64,000 nt of DNA, taken from the NCBI GenBank assembly GCA_051888795.1, contig JBJFCD010000199.1, forward strand, positions 50,398-114,397, written 5' to 3'. Below, one piece after another: positions 44,181-53,542 of this stretch. Source of the stretch: MD308 sp051888795 (GTDB taxonomy: Bacteria > Bacillota > Clostridia > Lachnospirales > Lachnospiraceae). Under the pieces are notes generated by a model, which saw only the letters and a program-made list of their open reading frames with translations, did not search any database and was not told the origin of the DNA. Positions within the stretch are counted from its first letter, which is position 1; each line of letters opens with the position of its first letter. Position numbers and translations under genes: made by a program.

Positions 44181-44873
44181 ATGCAGGAAGTAGTATTAAA
44201 GAATCTGGTAAAAGATTACCGGAGCAATGAAGCATATAAGACCCTTCGGACAAATATAGAGTTTGCGGGAGAGGAAAAAAAAGTCATTGTGTTTACAAGT
44301 TGTACTCCAAGTGAAGGGAAAAGCACGGTGTCTTTGTCACTGGCAGCCTCACTGGCAGAAGGTAACAAAAAGGTACTTTTCATTGATGCGGATCTTCGCA
44401 AATCCATTCTGGTGGGAAGGCATAGAGTGACCGGAGAGATTAAGGGACTCAGTCACTTCTTATCAGGACAGAGTGAACTGAAAGATATTGTGATGAAGAC
44501 ACAGGAGCCGGGACTTTCTATTATATTTGCAGGAGTAGTTCCGCCGAATCCGGCAGAGCTTCTGGGGAATAAAAGATTCGAGGCACTTTTGACCGGAGCA
44601 AGAAAAACTTATGATTATGTGATTATCGATGCGCCACCGCTTGGTAGTGTAATAGACAGCGCAGTCATTGCGAAAAAATCCGACGCTTCTATCCTGGTCA
44701 TTGCAGCTAATATGATCAACCACAAATTTGCGAGTTCTGTAAAGGAACAGTTAGAAAAGTCTGACTGTCCGATTCTTGGGGTGGTGCTTAATAAGGTTGA
44801 TATGAAGCGGAATAGATATTATGGCAAATACTATGGTAAGTATTATGGCAGTTACGGAGAAAAGGATAGATAA
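44181..44873 (+). CDS. CpsD/Wze-type bacterial tyrosine kinase
   Basis: 230 residues. Walker A is SCTPSEGKSTVS, A' is VLFIDADLRKS, and Walker B is YDYVIIDAPP. The C-terminal Tyr cluster (RYYGKYYGKYYGSYG) is the autophosphorylation tail. Together with the Wzz protein and the PHP phosphatase it controls polymer assembly. Confidence 0.95.
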   Translation: MQEVVLKNLVKDYRSNEAYKTLRTNIEFAGEEKKVIVFTSCTPSEGKSTVSLSLAASLAEGNKKVLFIDADLRKSILVGRHRVTGEIKGLSHFLSGQSELKDIVMKTQEPGLSIIFAGVVPPNPAELLGNKRFEALLTGARKTYDYVIIDAPPLGSVIDSAVIAKKSDASILVIAANMINHKFASSVKEQLEKSDCPILGVVLNKVDMKRNRYYGKYYGKYYGSYGEKDR

Positions 44874-44888
44874 CAGAGGAACAGTGAG

Positions 44889-46328
44889 ATGAAACAGAAG
44901 CATCATATGAGTAAGAGAGACGCAAACGTTGCGGGAAAACTGATTACTATCATTCAGTTAGCAGTTTCTGTAGGGTTGGTCATGATCGTCTGGAACAGCG
45001 GGATGGTTCCTGAGAAATATCTGTTGGCTGTTTTGGGAGTGCTTATCGTACTTTTTTTGGTTACATTCGCCCTGCAGTTTGTGAAAAACAATATAAAGAT
45101 GGTGGGAATGCTCATCAGTGCATTGATTACGATTATTCTTTTGGTTATGATTTTGTATTTCACACAGGCAGAGCAGATGCTTACAGATGTTGGAGGAGCT
45201 ACTTATAAAACCGACAATATGGTAGTAGTAGTCAAGAAGAATGATTCCGCAGAAAACATTCTGGATGCCAAAAACTACCGGTTTGGATATCAGACAGCGG
45301 TGGATCAGAAAAATAATGAATTGATGTTACAGGATGTGGAGACTGTTGTGGGGCGTGAATTGAAGCTTATAGAGTGGGATACTATTCAGGAAGAAGCACA
45401 GGCACTCCTTGACGGAAAAGTGGAAGCAGCAATTTACAATGAAGCATTTACCGGGATCATTGAAGAGGCTATCGAAGGATATTCGGATGAAGTCAGAATC
45501 CTGTATCAATACGGAATTGATACTGAGATTGAGCAGGAAGAGACGAATATCAAGGACTCTTTTAACATCTATATCAGCGGTATCGATGTGGCAGGTCCGA
45601 TCACAACAAACAGCCGAAGTGATGTAAACATCATTATGACAGTGAATCCGAAGACAAAGCAGATCCTTCTGACTACAACACCGCGAGATTATTATGTACA
45701 GATTCCAGGGGTATCCGGAGAACAGAGGGACAAGCTTACCCATGCGGGTATATATGGTGTGGACCGTTCCATGGCGACACTGGAACAACTATACGATATT
45801 GATATTACATATTATGCGAGAGTGAATTTCACTTCGCTGATTGAGATTGTAGACGCATTGGGAGGCGTCGATGTTGAATCAAAGTATGCATTTACTACGA
45901 CCCATGGTCATTACGAGATCAAGAAGGGCATGAATCATATGGATGGAGAGATGGCACTCGGATTCTCCAGAGAGCGGTACAGTTTCGCAGACGGAGACCG
46001 CCAGAGAGGAAAGAACCAGGAGGCGGTTTTGACGGCAATCTTAAAGAAAGCAATGTCACCGGCGATCCTCAAAAATGCCAATAAGATATTGGCAACTGTG
46101 GGGGATAGTGTAGAGACAAACATGACGAAAAATGAGATGGCTGAATTCATTAATAAACAGCTTTCGGACGGCACAAGCTGGGATATTGCTTCACAGGCGT
46201 CAAACGGAAAGGGAGACAGTCAGGCGTGCTATTCATCAGGATCACAGAAGCTTTATGTTATGTGGCCGGATGAGATATCGGTTGATACAAGTTCCGAGAG
46301 GATCAAACAGGTAATGAGATCAGAGTAG
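44889..46328 (+). CDS. LCP (LytR-CpsA-Psr) family ligase with extended N-terminal part
   Basis: 479 residues. Three transmembrane helices (about 18-90) precede an extracellular domain (about 100-215) that looks like a small substrate-binding or CpsA-type accessory domain. The LCP catalytic domain follows, with SDVNIIMTVNPKTKQILLTTTPRDYYV, HAGIYG and FSRERYSFADGDRQRGKNQ. It is expected to attach the finished polysaccharide to peptidoglycan. Confidence 0.92.
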   Translation: MKQKHHMSKRDANVAGKLITIIQLAVSVGLVMIVWNSGMVPEKYLLAVLGVLIVLFLVTFALQFVKNNIKMVGMLISALITIILLVMILYFTQAEQMLTDVGGATYKTDNMVVVVKKNDSAENILDAKNYRFGYQTAVDQKNNELMLQDVETVVGRELKLIEWDTIQEEAQALLDGKVEAAIYNEAFTGIIEEAIEGYSDEVRILYQYGIDTEIEQEETNIKDSFNIYISGIDVAGPITTNSRSDVNIIMTVNPKTKQILLTTTPRDYYVQIPGVSGEQRDKLTHAGIYGVDRSMATLEQLYDIDITYYARVNFTSLIEIVDALGGVDVESKYAFTTTHGHYEIKKGMNHMDGEMALGFSRERYSFADGDRQRGKNQEAVLTAILKKAMSPAILKNANKILATVGDSVETNMTKNEMAEFINKQLSDGTSWDIASQASNGKGDSQACYSSGSQKLYVMWPDEISVDTSSERIKQVMRSE

Positions 46329-46364
46329 AGGATAAAACTGCTAAAGGTATGAGGGGCAGGAGTT

Positions 46365-47777
46365 ATGTACAAGGATATAATTAAAGGCTGGATCAAGCAT
46401 GCGGATTTCATGGTTATTGACATCGTATGCCTGGAAATCAGTTTTATAATTGCATATATGTTTCGGCAGGGTGTCTCGAACGGAATGATGCCGGCACTTT
46501 ACAGGACTTTAATGCTGATGATAATAGTTGCAGATATCTGTGGTGTGTTTTTCTGTAACAGCTATTCGGACATTATAAAGCGTGGATATCTGATTGAATT
46601 CAAGCAGGTATTGATTCATTGTGGCTGGGTAGTTGTGGCAATCATTGTGTGGCTTTTCTTTATCAAGCAGTCCAGTGCGTATTCCAGGATCATTATAGTG
46701 TTAATGTACCCTATTAGTGTCTGCATTGTATATCCTGCGAGACTTTTTTGGAAGAGAGTACTTAGAATACGAATAAAGTTCCGAAAAGACCTGAGAAAAA
46801 TCATGATCATTACCACTGATAGTCAGTCAGAGGAACTTGTGAAAGGACTTTTGGTGCCCTATAGGGATTATAAAGTAGAGGCAATTGTTCTGTATGACAA
46901 TGCAGAACGTATTGGTGAAAAAATATACGGAGTACCTGTTGTGGCAGATAAAAGCAGAATCCTCACATATATTCAGCAAAATATTGTGGATGAGATATTT
47001 ATCGATCTGAAGGGATATGAAGATGAAGCAGAACATCTGATGGATCTGTTCGTGGGGATGGGGCTTGTGGCTCATATGAATCTCATATCAATTGGTGATG
47101 GTATGAAAAACAGGAGAGTAAATCTACTGGGAAAGTATACGGTGCTCTCCTCAAGTATGAAAGTTGCGGCTTTCCGCCAGATCTTCTTCAAGAGACTGAT
47201 GGATATATGTGGAGCACTTGTGGGACTTGTGTTTACAGGAATCGCTCTTATCATATTTGGACCTATTATTTATCATCAATCACCGGGACCAATCTTTTTT
47301 ACTCAAGAACGAGTGGCGAGGAACGGAAGAACATTTAAATTGTATAAATTCCGTACCATGTATCTGGATGCAGAAGAGCGCAAAGCAGAACTTATGGAAC
47401 AGAATAAAATGCAGGGATTTATGTTCAAAATGGACAATGACCCGAGAATTATACCCATCGGACATTTCATGAGAAAAATGAGTATAGATGAGCTACCGCA
47501 GTTCTGGAATATCCTGAAAGGCGACATGAGCCTTGTAGGGACAAGACCTCCGACAGTGGATGAATATAAACAGTATGAGGCACCTCACAGAAAAAGACTT
47601 GCCATGAAACCGGGACTTACCGGAATGTGGCAGGTCAGTGGGCGAAGCGACATCGTAGATTTCGAAAAAGTAGTAGCTTTGGATGCTCAGTATATTGAAA
47701 ACTGGAATTTGCGCATGGATATAAAAATACTGTGGCAGACTGTGAAGATTGTGTTTGCAGGAGAAGGAGCAGTTTAG
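46365..47777 (+). CDS. Polyprenyl glycosyl-phosphotransferase (initiating sugar transferase)
   Basis: 470 residues. Four N-terminal membrane helices, a CoA-binding-like middle domain and a C-terminal bacterial sugar transferase domain (KRLMDICGALVGL, FTQERVARNGRTFKLYKFRTM, GTRPPTVDEY, PGLTGMWQVSGRSD). It transfers the first sugar-phosphate to undecaprenyl phosphate. The sugar cannot be told from sequence; Gal or Glc is common for this family. Confidence 0.93.
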   Translation: MYKDIIKGWIKHADFMVIDIVCLEISFIIAYMFRQGVSNGMMPALYRTLMLMIIVADICGVFFCNSYSDIIKRGYLIEFKQVLIHCGWVVVAIIVWLFFIKQSSAYSRIIIVLMYPISVCIVYPARLFWKRVLRIRIKFRKDLRKIMIITTDSQSEELVKGLLVPYRDYKVEAIVLYDNAERIGEKIYGVPVVADKSRILTYIQQNIVDEIFIDLKGYEDEAEHLMDLFVGMGLVAHMNLISIGDGMKNRRVNLLGKYTVLSSSMKVAAFRQIFFKRLMDICGALVGLVFTGIALIIFGPIIYHQSPGPIFFTQERVARNGRTFKLYKFRTMYLDAEERKAELMEQNKMQGFMFKMDNDPRIIPIGHFMRKMSIDELPQFWNILKGDMSLVGTRPPTVDEYKQYEAPHRKRLAMKPGLTGMWQVSGRSDIVDFEKVVALDAQYIENWNLRMDIKILWQTVKIVFAGEGAV

Positions 47778-48214
47778 TTATTAAGAATAATCAAATGCTG
47801 AGATAGCATAATTGAATAAGATTGTACGATACCATTTGGATATACGAAGAGTATCTAGGGGAAAACAGGCAATATGAGCATTATTTTCAGCACTAGGTTT
47901 TTATAATGTCTATCTTAAACTTTCAGTCGATTTCTCGTGGGTTATGGTGAGTGAAGCCTGTTTTTAAGCGAAATGAGAGGTTTACATATGAAAATTAGTT
48001 AGTGGTTTTTCAAGATATAAACTACGAAAAGAAGGTTTTGAAGCTGAGGATGGACATTTCTGAGATAGATGAATCATTTGAAAAGAGTATGTGCATTTTG
48101 GGATGGACCTGTCGATAAAGTGATAAGTACATTGGCGTTCGGATGATGTAAAAGAGAAAGTGTACACGAAGGAACGCAGATTGCCAGGGATTGAGGAAAG
48201 TAGGAGAAAGTCAT
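47778..48214 (+). other. 437-nt gap without intact gene; possible leader or gene ruin
   Basis: No open frame with a credible start is seen. AAAACAGGC (47862-47870) is exactly complementary to GCCTGTTTT (47956-47964), and the right arm merges with a T-run, so a long-range hairpin with terminator-like end is possible. From about 47985 to 48200 the sequence reads like broken coding DNA in several frames, but I could not name the parent gene. The end of the gap holds the ribosome site of the next gene. Confidence 0.5.
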
Positions 48215-48682
48215 ATGAAGAATATTCAAAAAATAAAAGTGTGTTTGGTTGGTTCGTCGGGTGGACATCTGACTCATTTATATATGCTAAAGCCATTTTG
48301 GCAGGATAAGGATAGATTTTGGGTGACTTTTGACAAAGAAGATGCTAGAAGTCTTTTGCAGGGAGAAAAAATGTACTCCTGCTATTATCCAAGTAATAGA
48401 AGCATAAAAGCCTTGATTATTAACACATGGAGAGCGTTAAAGATTATTCCGAAAGAAAAGCCAGCCTTGATTATCTCATCTGGTGCGGCACCAGCAATTC
48501 CATTTTTCTATATTGGGAAACTATATGGAGCAAAAACGATTTATATTGAAGTGTTCGATCGGATAAATGCTTCAACAATTGCTGGAAAACTTTGTTATCC
48601 CGTGACAGACCGGTTTATTGTTCAGTGGGAAGAAATGAAGCAGGTATACCCTAAGGCTATTAATTTGGGAAGCCTGTTTTAA
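48215..48682 (+). CDS. PssD/Alg14-like glycosyltransferase membrane subunit
   Basis: 155 residues. CLVGSSGGHLTHLYML and the IISSGAAPAIPFFYIGKLYGAKTIYIE stretch are typical of Alg14/PssD. It forms a two-part glycosyltransferase with the next gene and usually transfers a hexose or GlcNAc to a lipid-linked sugar. The ATG at 48215 follows TAGGAGA. Confidence 0.92.
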   Translation: MKNIQKIKVCLVGSSGGHLTHLYMLKPFWQDKDRFWVTFDKEDARSLLQGEKMYSCYYPSNRSIKALIINTWRALKIIPKEKPALIISSGAAPAIPFFYIGKLYGAKTIYIEVFDRINASTIAGKLCYPVTDRFIVQWEEMKQVYPKAINLGSLF

Positions 48683-48709
48683 TAACTTTCAGTAGATGAG
48701 GAAAATACG

Positions 48710-49204
48710 ATGATATTTGTGACGGTTGGAACACATGAACAGCCATTTAATCGGCTGATTCAGAAAATAGATGAATTAAAAAAAGACGGTATAATTCAGG
48801 ATGATGTGATTATTCAGACAGGATTCAGTACATATGAGCCAAAATACTGCCAGTGGAGTAATCTGCTTCCATATCAGCAGATGGTGCAGAACGTGGCAGA
48901 TGCTTGTATTGTAATCACCCACGGTGGCCCGGCAAGTTTCATTATGCCGTTGCAGATTGGAAAGATACCAATCGTTGTGCCGCGCCAGCATCAGTTCAAT
49001 GAACATGTGAATGATCATCAGGTGGAATTTGTACGGAATGTGGCGAAGAGAATGGGAACGATTATTCCGGTGGAGAATATTGAAACGCTTGGAGATGTTA
49101 TAACAAAATATGATCAGATTGTTGCTGGATTAGGACAGGGGATGAATAGCAACAATGCGAAGTTCAATGAGGAACTGAAGAAGTTGGTAGAAGAACTTAT
49201 GTAA
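48710..49204 (+). CDS. PssE/Alg13-like glycosyltransferase catalytic subunit
   Basis: 164 residues. MIFVTVGTHEQPFNRLI and VITHGGPASFIMPLQIGKIPIVVPR are the donor-binding motifs of Alg13/PssE. It works with the upstream subunit, giving a second-sugar transferase for the repeat unit. Confidence 0.94.
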   Translation: MIFVTVGTHEQPFNRLIQKIDELKKDGIIQDDVIIQTGFSTYEPKYCQWSNLLPYQQMVQNVADACIVITHGGPASFIMPLQIGKIPIVVPRQHQFNEHVNDHQVEFVRNVAKRMGTIIPVENIETLGDVITKYDQIVAGLGQGMNSNNAKFNEELKKLVEELM

Positions 49205-49216
49205 AGGAACACAACG

Positions 49217-50332
49217 ATGAAAACAGGAACAATAACTTTTCATGCTCCAAATAATAACGGCTCTTTTTTACAAGCGTATGCTTTGCAAAATACTTTAATT
49301 AATCAATGTCATGTGCAAAATGAAATCATTGATTTTTATTCGGAGCGGCAAGAAAGGCAATATAGTGTGTTTCGGAAGCCTCATTCGGTAGGAGATGTTG
49401 GACGAAATCTGATTTCTTTGGCACACTATACTTGCTTGAACAGAAGACATCAACGTTTTGAACAGATGCGGAGAGAACATCTGATACTTTCAAAAAGATG
49501 TACAACAGAGAAAGAGGTCTATGATCTGATTAAGCCCTATGATGTGATTATATGTGGAAGCGACCAGATTTGGAATACAGAGGCAAGAGATTATTCTGAT
49601 GTGTATTTCATGACGGGAGATAAGCGACGAATTTCTTATGCTGCATCATTTGGATCGCATATAGAAAATGTTGATTTGGAAAAAGTCAAGAAAAATATTC
49701 AAGGCTTTTCTAATATATCCGTCCGTGAAACTGCGGGTAAATTACTTTTAAATAGGATATTACCAGATGAAAATGTGAAAACAGTTTGCGATCCAACTCT
49801 GTTACTGAATATAAAAGAGTATGAGAGCCTGATCCGAACAGAAGAAGGTGTGAAAGAACCTTATATTTTCTTGTATACAATTAACTATAGCAAAGAAGTA
49901 TTAGCGGTAGCTCAGAGATTATCTCAAGAGTTAGGAATACCAGTTTATGCGGCATTTACAGGATACAGTTGTGTGAAATGTAATAAATTTGGAATCAAGG
50001 TTCTTTATGATGTAGGACCAGCCCAATTTCTGTGGTTAGTGAAACACGCAGCATATATATGTAGCAATAGTTTTCATGGTATTGCTTTTTCTATTATTTT
50101 TGGGAAACAGTTCTGCAGACCAACTAAAATTGATAAAAATGGTTACTCATGCGTTGATGATAGAATTGAAGGACTCTTAGGTCAGATCGAGTTGAATGAC
50201 AGAACTGTAAGTGTTAAGGATGATTGTGTAAGGACAATTCAAAGACCTATTGATTATAACATGGTTAATGAGAAACTGGATGAGATTCGAGAAAAGGGTA
50301 TAGGATACTTAAAAAAAGCATTATTGGAATAA
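49217..50332 (+). CDS. Polysaccharide pyruvyl transferase (first copy)
   Basis: 371 residues, PF04230-type. It shows ITFHAPNNNGSFLQAYALQ, CGSDQIWN and the C-terminal ICSNSFHGIAFSIIFGK. These enzymes add pyruvate ketals to sugars of exopolysaccharides from PEP. A ferredoxin/FrhB-like protein gene follows two genes on, the same pairing as in the second copy at 58242. Confidence 0.9.
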   Translation: MKTGTITFHAPNNNGSFLQAYALQNTLINQCHVQNEIIDFYSERQERQYSVFRKPHSVGDVGRNLISLAHYTCLNRRHQRFEQMRREHLILSKRCTTEKEVYDLIKPYDVIICGSDQIWNTEARDYSDVYFMTGDKRRISYAASFGSHIENVDLEKVKKNIQGFSNISVRETAGKLLLNRILPDENVKTVCDPTLLLNIKEYESLIRTEEGVKEPYIFLYTINYSKEVLAVAQRLSQELGIPVYAAFTGYSCVKCNKFGIKVLYDVGPAQFLWLVKHAAYICSNSFHGIAFSIIFGKQFCRPTKIDKNGYSCVDDRIEGLLGQIELNDRTVSVKDDCVRTIQRPIDYNMVNEKLDEIREKGIGYLKKALLE

Positions 50333-50346
50333 GAGGAATTACGAGA

Positions 50347-51261
50347 ATGCAACACGCTTTTTTGATTATAGCACATAATAACTGGAGACAGCTGAAAAAA
50401 TTGATTCAGTTATTAGATGCGGAGAACCACGATATTTATATCCATATAGATAAAAAGAGTAGAGATTTCAGGGAAAAGGAATTTCTTAATATTACAAAAG
50501 AATCCAAAATTTCTATTTTTCAAGAGTATGAAGTTTTTTGGGGTGGGTTTTCTCAAGTACAAGTGGAACTTTTCCTTTTTGAAAAGGCGCACGCATTGCA
50601 ATATGATTATTATCATTTGATTTCTGGAGCAGATTTGCCACTAAAATGTAATAGAGATATTGATTTGTTCTTTGAAAAGAATAATGGAATGGAGTATGTT
50701 CTATTTGACGAGGATAAATTGAAAAATGATCCAGAAATAACACGAAGAGCGAAGTATTATCATTTTCTGCAGAATTATAGAAGAAGGTATTCAAAGAAGT
50801 GGAAGAACAACTTCTTTAGTTTTCTGGAAAGAGTGCTTCTTGTGATTCAAATTGTACTCCATGTAAACCGTGTAAAAGATTTAGAATGGACGATTAAATA
50901 CGGTTCAAACTGGGTTAGCATTACAAACAATCTGGTAACAGAGATTCTTAAACAAAAAGCTAAGATAATAAGGGTCTTTTCGTGCACGAACTGCGCAGAC
51001 GAACTTTTTGTCCAAACGGTGGCTTATAATTGTGGATTCAGAGATAAAATTTATTCTCCAGAAGATGGAATGTCGGGTAATGTCCGTTTTATTGATTGGA
51101 TACGCGGACAAAACGGAAATCCTTATACTTTCCGAGGCACAGACGAAAAGTTATTGCAAGAAAATAGAAATCTGTTTGCTCGCAAATTTTCTGAAACGGT
51201 TGACTCTGATATTATACAGTTCATCTATACAAAAATACAAAAGGAAAACGAGTGGATATGA
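50347..51261 (+). CDS. Branching glycosyltransferase (GT14/core-2-like)
   Basis: 304 residues. LIIAHNNWRQLKKLIQLLD, DIYIHIDKK, YHLISGADLPLK and the CTNCADELFVQTV motif with the Asp-Glu pair are those of beta-1,6-N-acetylglucosaminyl or related branching transferases. It likely adds a side-chain sugar. Its stop overlaps the next start (ATGA). Confidence 0.85.
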   Translation: MQHAFLIIAHNNWRQLKKLIQLLDAENHDIYIHIDKKSRDFREKEFLNITKESKISIFQEYEVFWGGFSQVQVELFLFEKAHALQYDYYHLISGADLPLKCNRDIDLFFEKNNGMEYVLFDEDKLKNDPEITRRAKYYHFLQNYRRRYSKKWKNNFFSFLERVLLVIQIVLHVNRVKDLEWTIKYGSNWVSITNNLVTEILKQKAKIIRVFSCTNCADELFVQTVAYNCGFRDKIYSPEDGMSGNVRFIDWIRGQNGNPYTFRGTDEKLLQENRNLFARKFSETVDSDIIQFIYTKIQKENEWI

Positions 51262-52367
51262 AAACCGTATGCAAGTTAAATAAATGTGTTGGGTGCCATA
51301 CCTGTGAGGAACTGTGTCCTAAAGGAGCAATTCAGATAGTAGATAGTACAGACTGTGTAAACGCAGTTGTTGATGAGAAAAGTTGTATTAACTGTAATCT
51401 CTGTGAAAAAGTCTGCCAGGTGAATTATCCACTTGAAAAAAAGAAGCCAGTTGAATGGTTTCAAGGGTGGAGTAAAAGTGATGATGTCCGTGAAAAGAGT
51501 TCATCGGGTGGTTTGGCAGCAGAACTCTCTCGAACTGTTGTAAAAGAAGGGGGAGTAGTGTGCAGTTGCGTGTTTGAAAATGGTCAGTTCATCTTTAAAT
51601 TTGCGGAAAGCATAGAAGAATTGAAAGGATTTGCTGGGTCAAAATATGTAAAAAGCAATCCGATGGGTGTTTACAAAAAAATCAAAGAACAGCTTAATGG
51701 CGAAAAAACGATTCTATTCATTGGATTGCCATGCCAATGCGCAGCAGTAAAGAAAGCAACAGAGAAAGTACAAAAGGGAAAGTTATATACTGTTGATTTG
51801 ATTTGTCATGGGACACCATCGCCGAAAACATTAAACGCCTTCTTTAATCAATATAGTTGTAACTTAAAAGATATTCAAACCATCAGATTCAGAGATAAGG
51901 GTAAATTTTCGTTGGAAAAAAATGAAAAGCATATTGTTACTCCGGGAACAATGGACTGCTATTCAATTGCGTTTCTAAATGGCCTAATTTATACTGAAAA
52001 TTGTTATGAGTGTGTATATGCCGATTCTAAACGAGTAACAGATATAACAATTGGTGATTCATGGGGAACAGAATTATCGGAAGGAGGAAGAGGTGTTTCG
52101 TTAATTTTATGTAATACTGAGCAGGGAAAAAAACTTGTAAAAAAGGGGAATGTGTATCTTACAGATGTAAATATTGAAAATGCGATAGCCTCAAATCCTC
52201 AATTAAGAGCTGCTACGGTTATGCCAGCAAAAAGAGCTTCTTTCTTTTCTGGATATAAACAAGGAAAGAAATTTAATAGACTTGTTATGAAGTGTTGTAA
52301 AAAAAAGTGGTTTAAGCAAATTATAAAGCGGCAGCTTATTAAAGCCAAAATTATCGGGGGAGGTTAA
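51258..52367 (+). CDS. Ferredoxin plus F420-hydrogenase-beta (FrhB)-like protein (first copy)
   Basis: 369 residues. The N-terminal two [4Fe-4S] motifs (CVGCHTCEELCP and CINCNLCEKVC) are followed by FrhB N- and C-terminal domains (SSGGLAAELSR, FIGLPCQCAAVKK, YTVDLICHGTPSP, CYECVYADSKRVTDITIGDSWG). Related proteins are frequent in capsule loci beside pyruvyl transferases. A redox or flavin role in sugar modification is likely, but the substrate is unknown and F420 is not expected in this organism. Confidence 0.85.
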   Translation: MKTVCKLNKCVGCHTCEELCPKGAIQIVDSTDCVNAVVDEKSCINCNLCEKVCQVNYPLEKKKPVEWFQGWSKSDDVREKSSSGGLAAELSRTVVKEGGVVCSCVFENGQFIFKFAESIEELKGFAGSKYVKSNPMGVYKKIKEQLNGEKTILFIGLPCQCAAVKKATEKVQKGKLYTVDLICHGTPSPKTLNAFFNQYSCNLKDIQTIRFRDKGKFSLEKNEKHIVTPGTMDCYSIAFLNGLIYTENCYECVYADSKRVTDITIGDSWGTELSEGGRGVSLILCNTEQGKKLVKKGNVYLTDVNIENAIASNPQLRAATVMPAKRASFFSGYKQGKKFNRLVMKCCKKKWFKQIIKRQLIKAKIIGGG

Positions 52368-52424
52368 CATATAGTATCTCCTTTTTACGCGAAAATCCTA
52401 AATAAATGAGAAGGGGAGAAACCA

Positions 52425-53531
52425 ATGAAAATTCTTCAGATTCCAACTGGTGGATTGTTTTTGGATGGAATACTTAGTTGTATTGTTGAGTATATGACTG
52501 CAATGGACAAATCTGGGATGGATATCCGGATTTTAGCAACAAATCATGCTGAAGGAAGTATTATTCGGAGAATTGAAAGAAGCGGTTGTAAGGTTGTTTC
52601 AATCCCTTATAGAAAAACAAATATCATTAAGTATTTTCTTGAATTATATAAGTACATAACGCAAGAAAAAATAGATATTGTTCATGTTCACGGCAGCAGT
52701 GCTATTATGAGCATTGAACTTCTTGCTGCAATGTTGGCTGGCTGTAAGGTTAGAATAGCACATAGTCACAATACAACTTGCGAAAATAGAAAAACGGATA
52801 AAATGTTGCGTCCACTTTTTAATAGAGCCTACACAGATGCATTTGCATGCGGTCAGGAAGCTGGCAAGTGGATGTTTTTAGAAAAAAAATTTGTCTTTAT
52901 TCCGAATGGACGAAAGCTACAAAAGTATGAGTACGACTCTGAAAAACGGATACAATACAGAAACAGTTTAAAAATTCCAGGTGACGCTTTAGTTATCGGA
53001 CATGTTGGGCGGTTTAATACACAAAAGAATCATGAATATCTGATTCGGATTTTTGATGAGTTATATAAAAAAAACAAGAATGCATATCTGGTACTTGTTG
53101 GAACAGGGACTACCTTGGATAACATTAAAAAGCAAGTTGCAGAGTTAGGGCTGGAAAACTGCGTTATCTTTACTGGAGCGATAGACAATGCTTCTGACTA
53201 TCTGTCAGCTTTTGATGTGATGTTGTTACCAAGCTTATATGAGGGACTTCCGTTGGTTGTGATTGAATGGCAGATTTCCGGGCTGCCTTGTATTATTTCA
53301 GATTCCATTACAAAAGAATGTGCCATAACATCGCTGGTAAAATTTGAATCAATCAAGGAGCAACCTGTGGTTTGGGCTGATGATATAGAAAAGCTGACGA
53401 TACAAGATCGCAATGGCAATAAAAATAAGATTTTCGATGAGATAAAAGCAGCTGGATATGATATCGCAACAGGGGCCGGAATATTGAAGAAAATGTATAT
53501 TAACCTATATGAAAATACCTTGAAATTATGA
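52425..53531 (+). CDS. Glycosyltransferase family 4-like
   Basis: 368 residues, GT-B fold. It shows VHVHGSSAIMSIELLA, AHSHNT, the nucleotide-binding VIGHVGRFNTQKNHEYLIR and MLLPSLYEGLPLVVIEWQ. It adds a sugar to the growing repeat unit. GGGGAG lies before the ATG, after a 57-nt gap. Confidence 0.92.
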   Translation: MKILQIPTGGLFLDGILSCIVEYMTAMDKSGMDIRILATNHAEGSIIRRIERSGCKVVSIPYRKTNIIKYFLELYKYITQEKIDIVHVHGSSAIMSIELLAAMLAGCKVRIAHSHNTTCENRKTDKMLRPLFNRAYTDAFACGQEAGKWMFLEKKFVFIPNGRKLQKYEYDSEKRIQYRNSLKIPGDALVIGHVGRFNTQKNHEYLIRIFDELYKKNKNAYLVLVGTGTTLDNIKKQVAELGLENCVIFTGAIDNASDYLSAFDVMLLPSLYEGLPLVVIEWQISGLPCIISDSITKECAITSLVKFESIKEQPVVWADDIEKLTIQDRNGNKNKIFDEIKAAGYDIATGAGILKKMYINLYENTLKL

Positions 53532-53542
53532 ATTGAAAGGAA

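Noticed and set aside
44816..44866. Repeats of TATTATGG-like units at the end of the tyrosine kinase gene as a DNA repeat element
   Set aside because: They simply encode the Tyr-Gly-rich autophosphorylation tail that is normal in this family.
47862..47965. Known riboswitch (c-di-GMP, cobalamin or similar) in the capsule gap
   Set aside because: None of the conserved cores of those classes could be found; only the outer pairing and T-run are visible.
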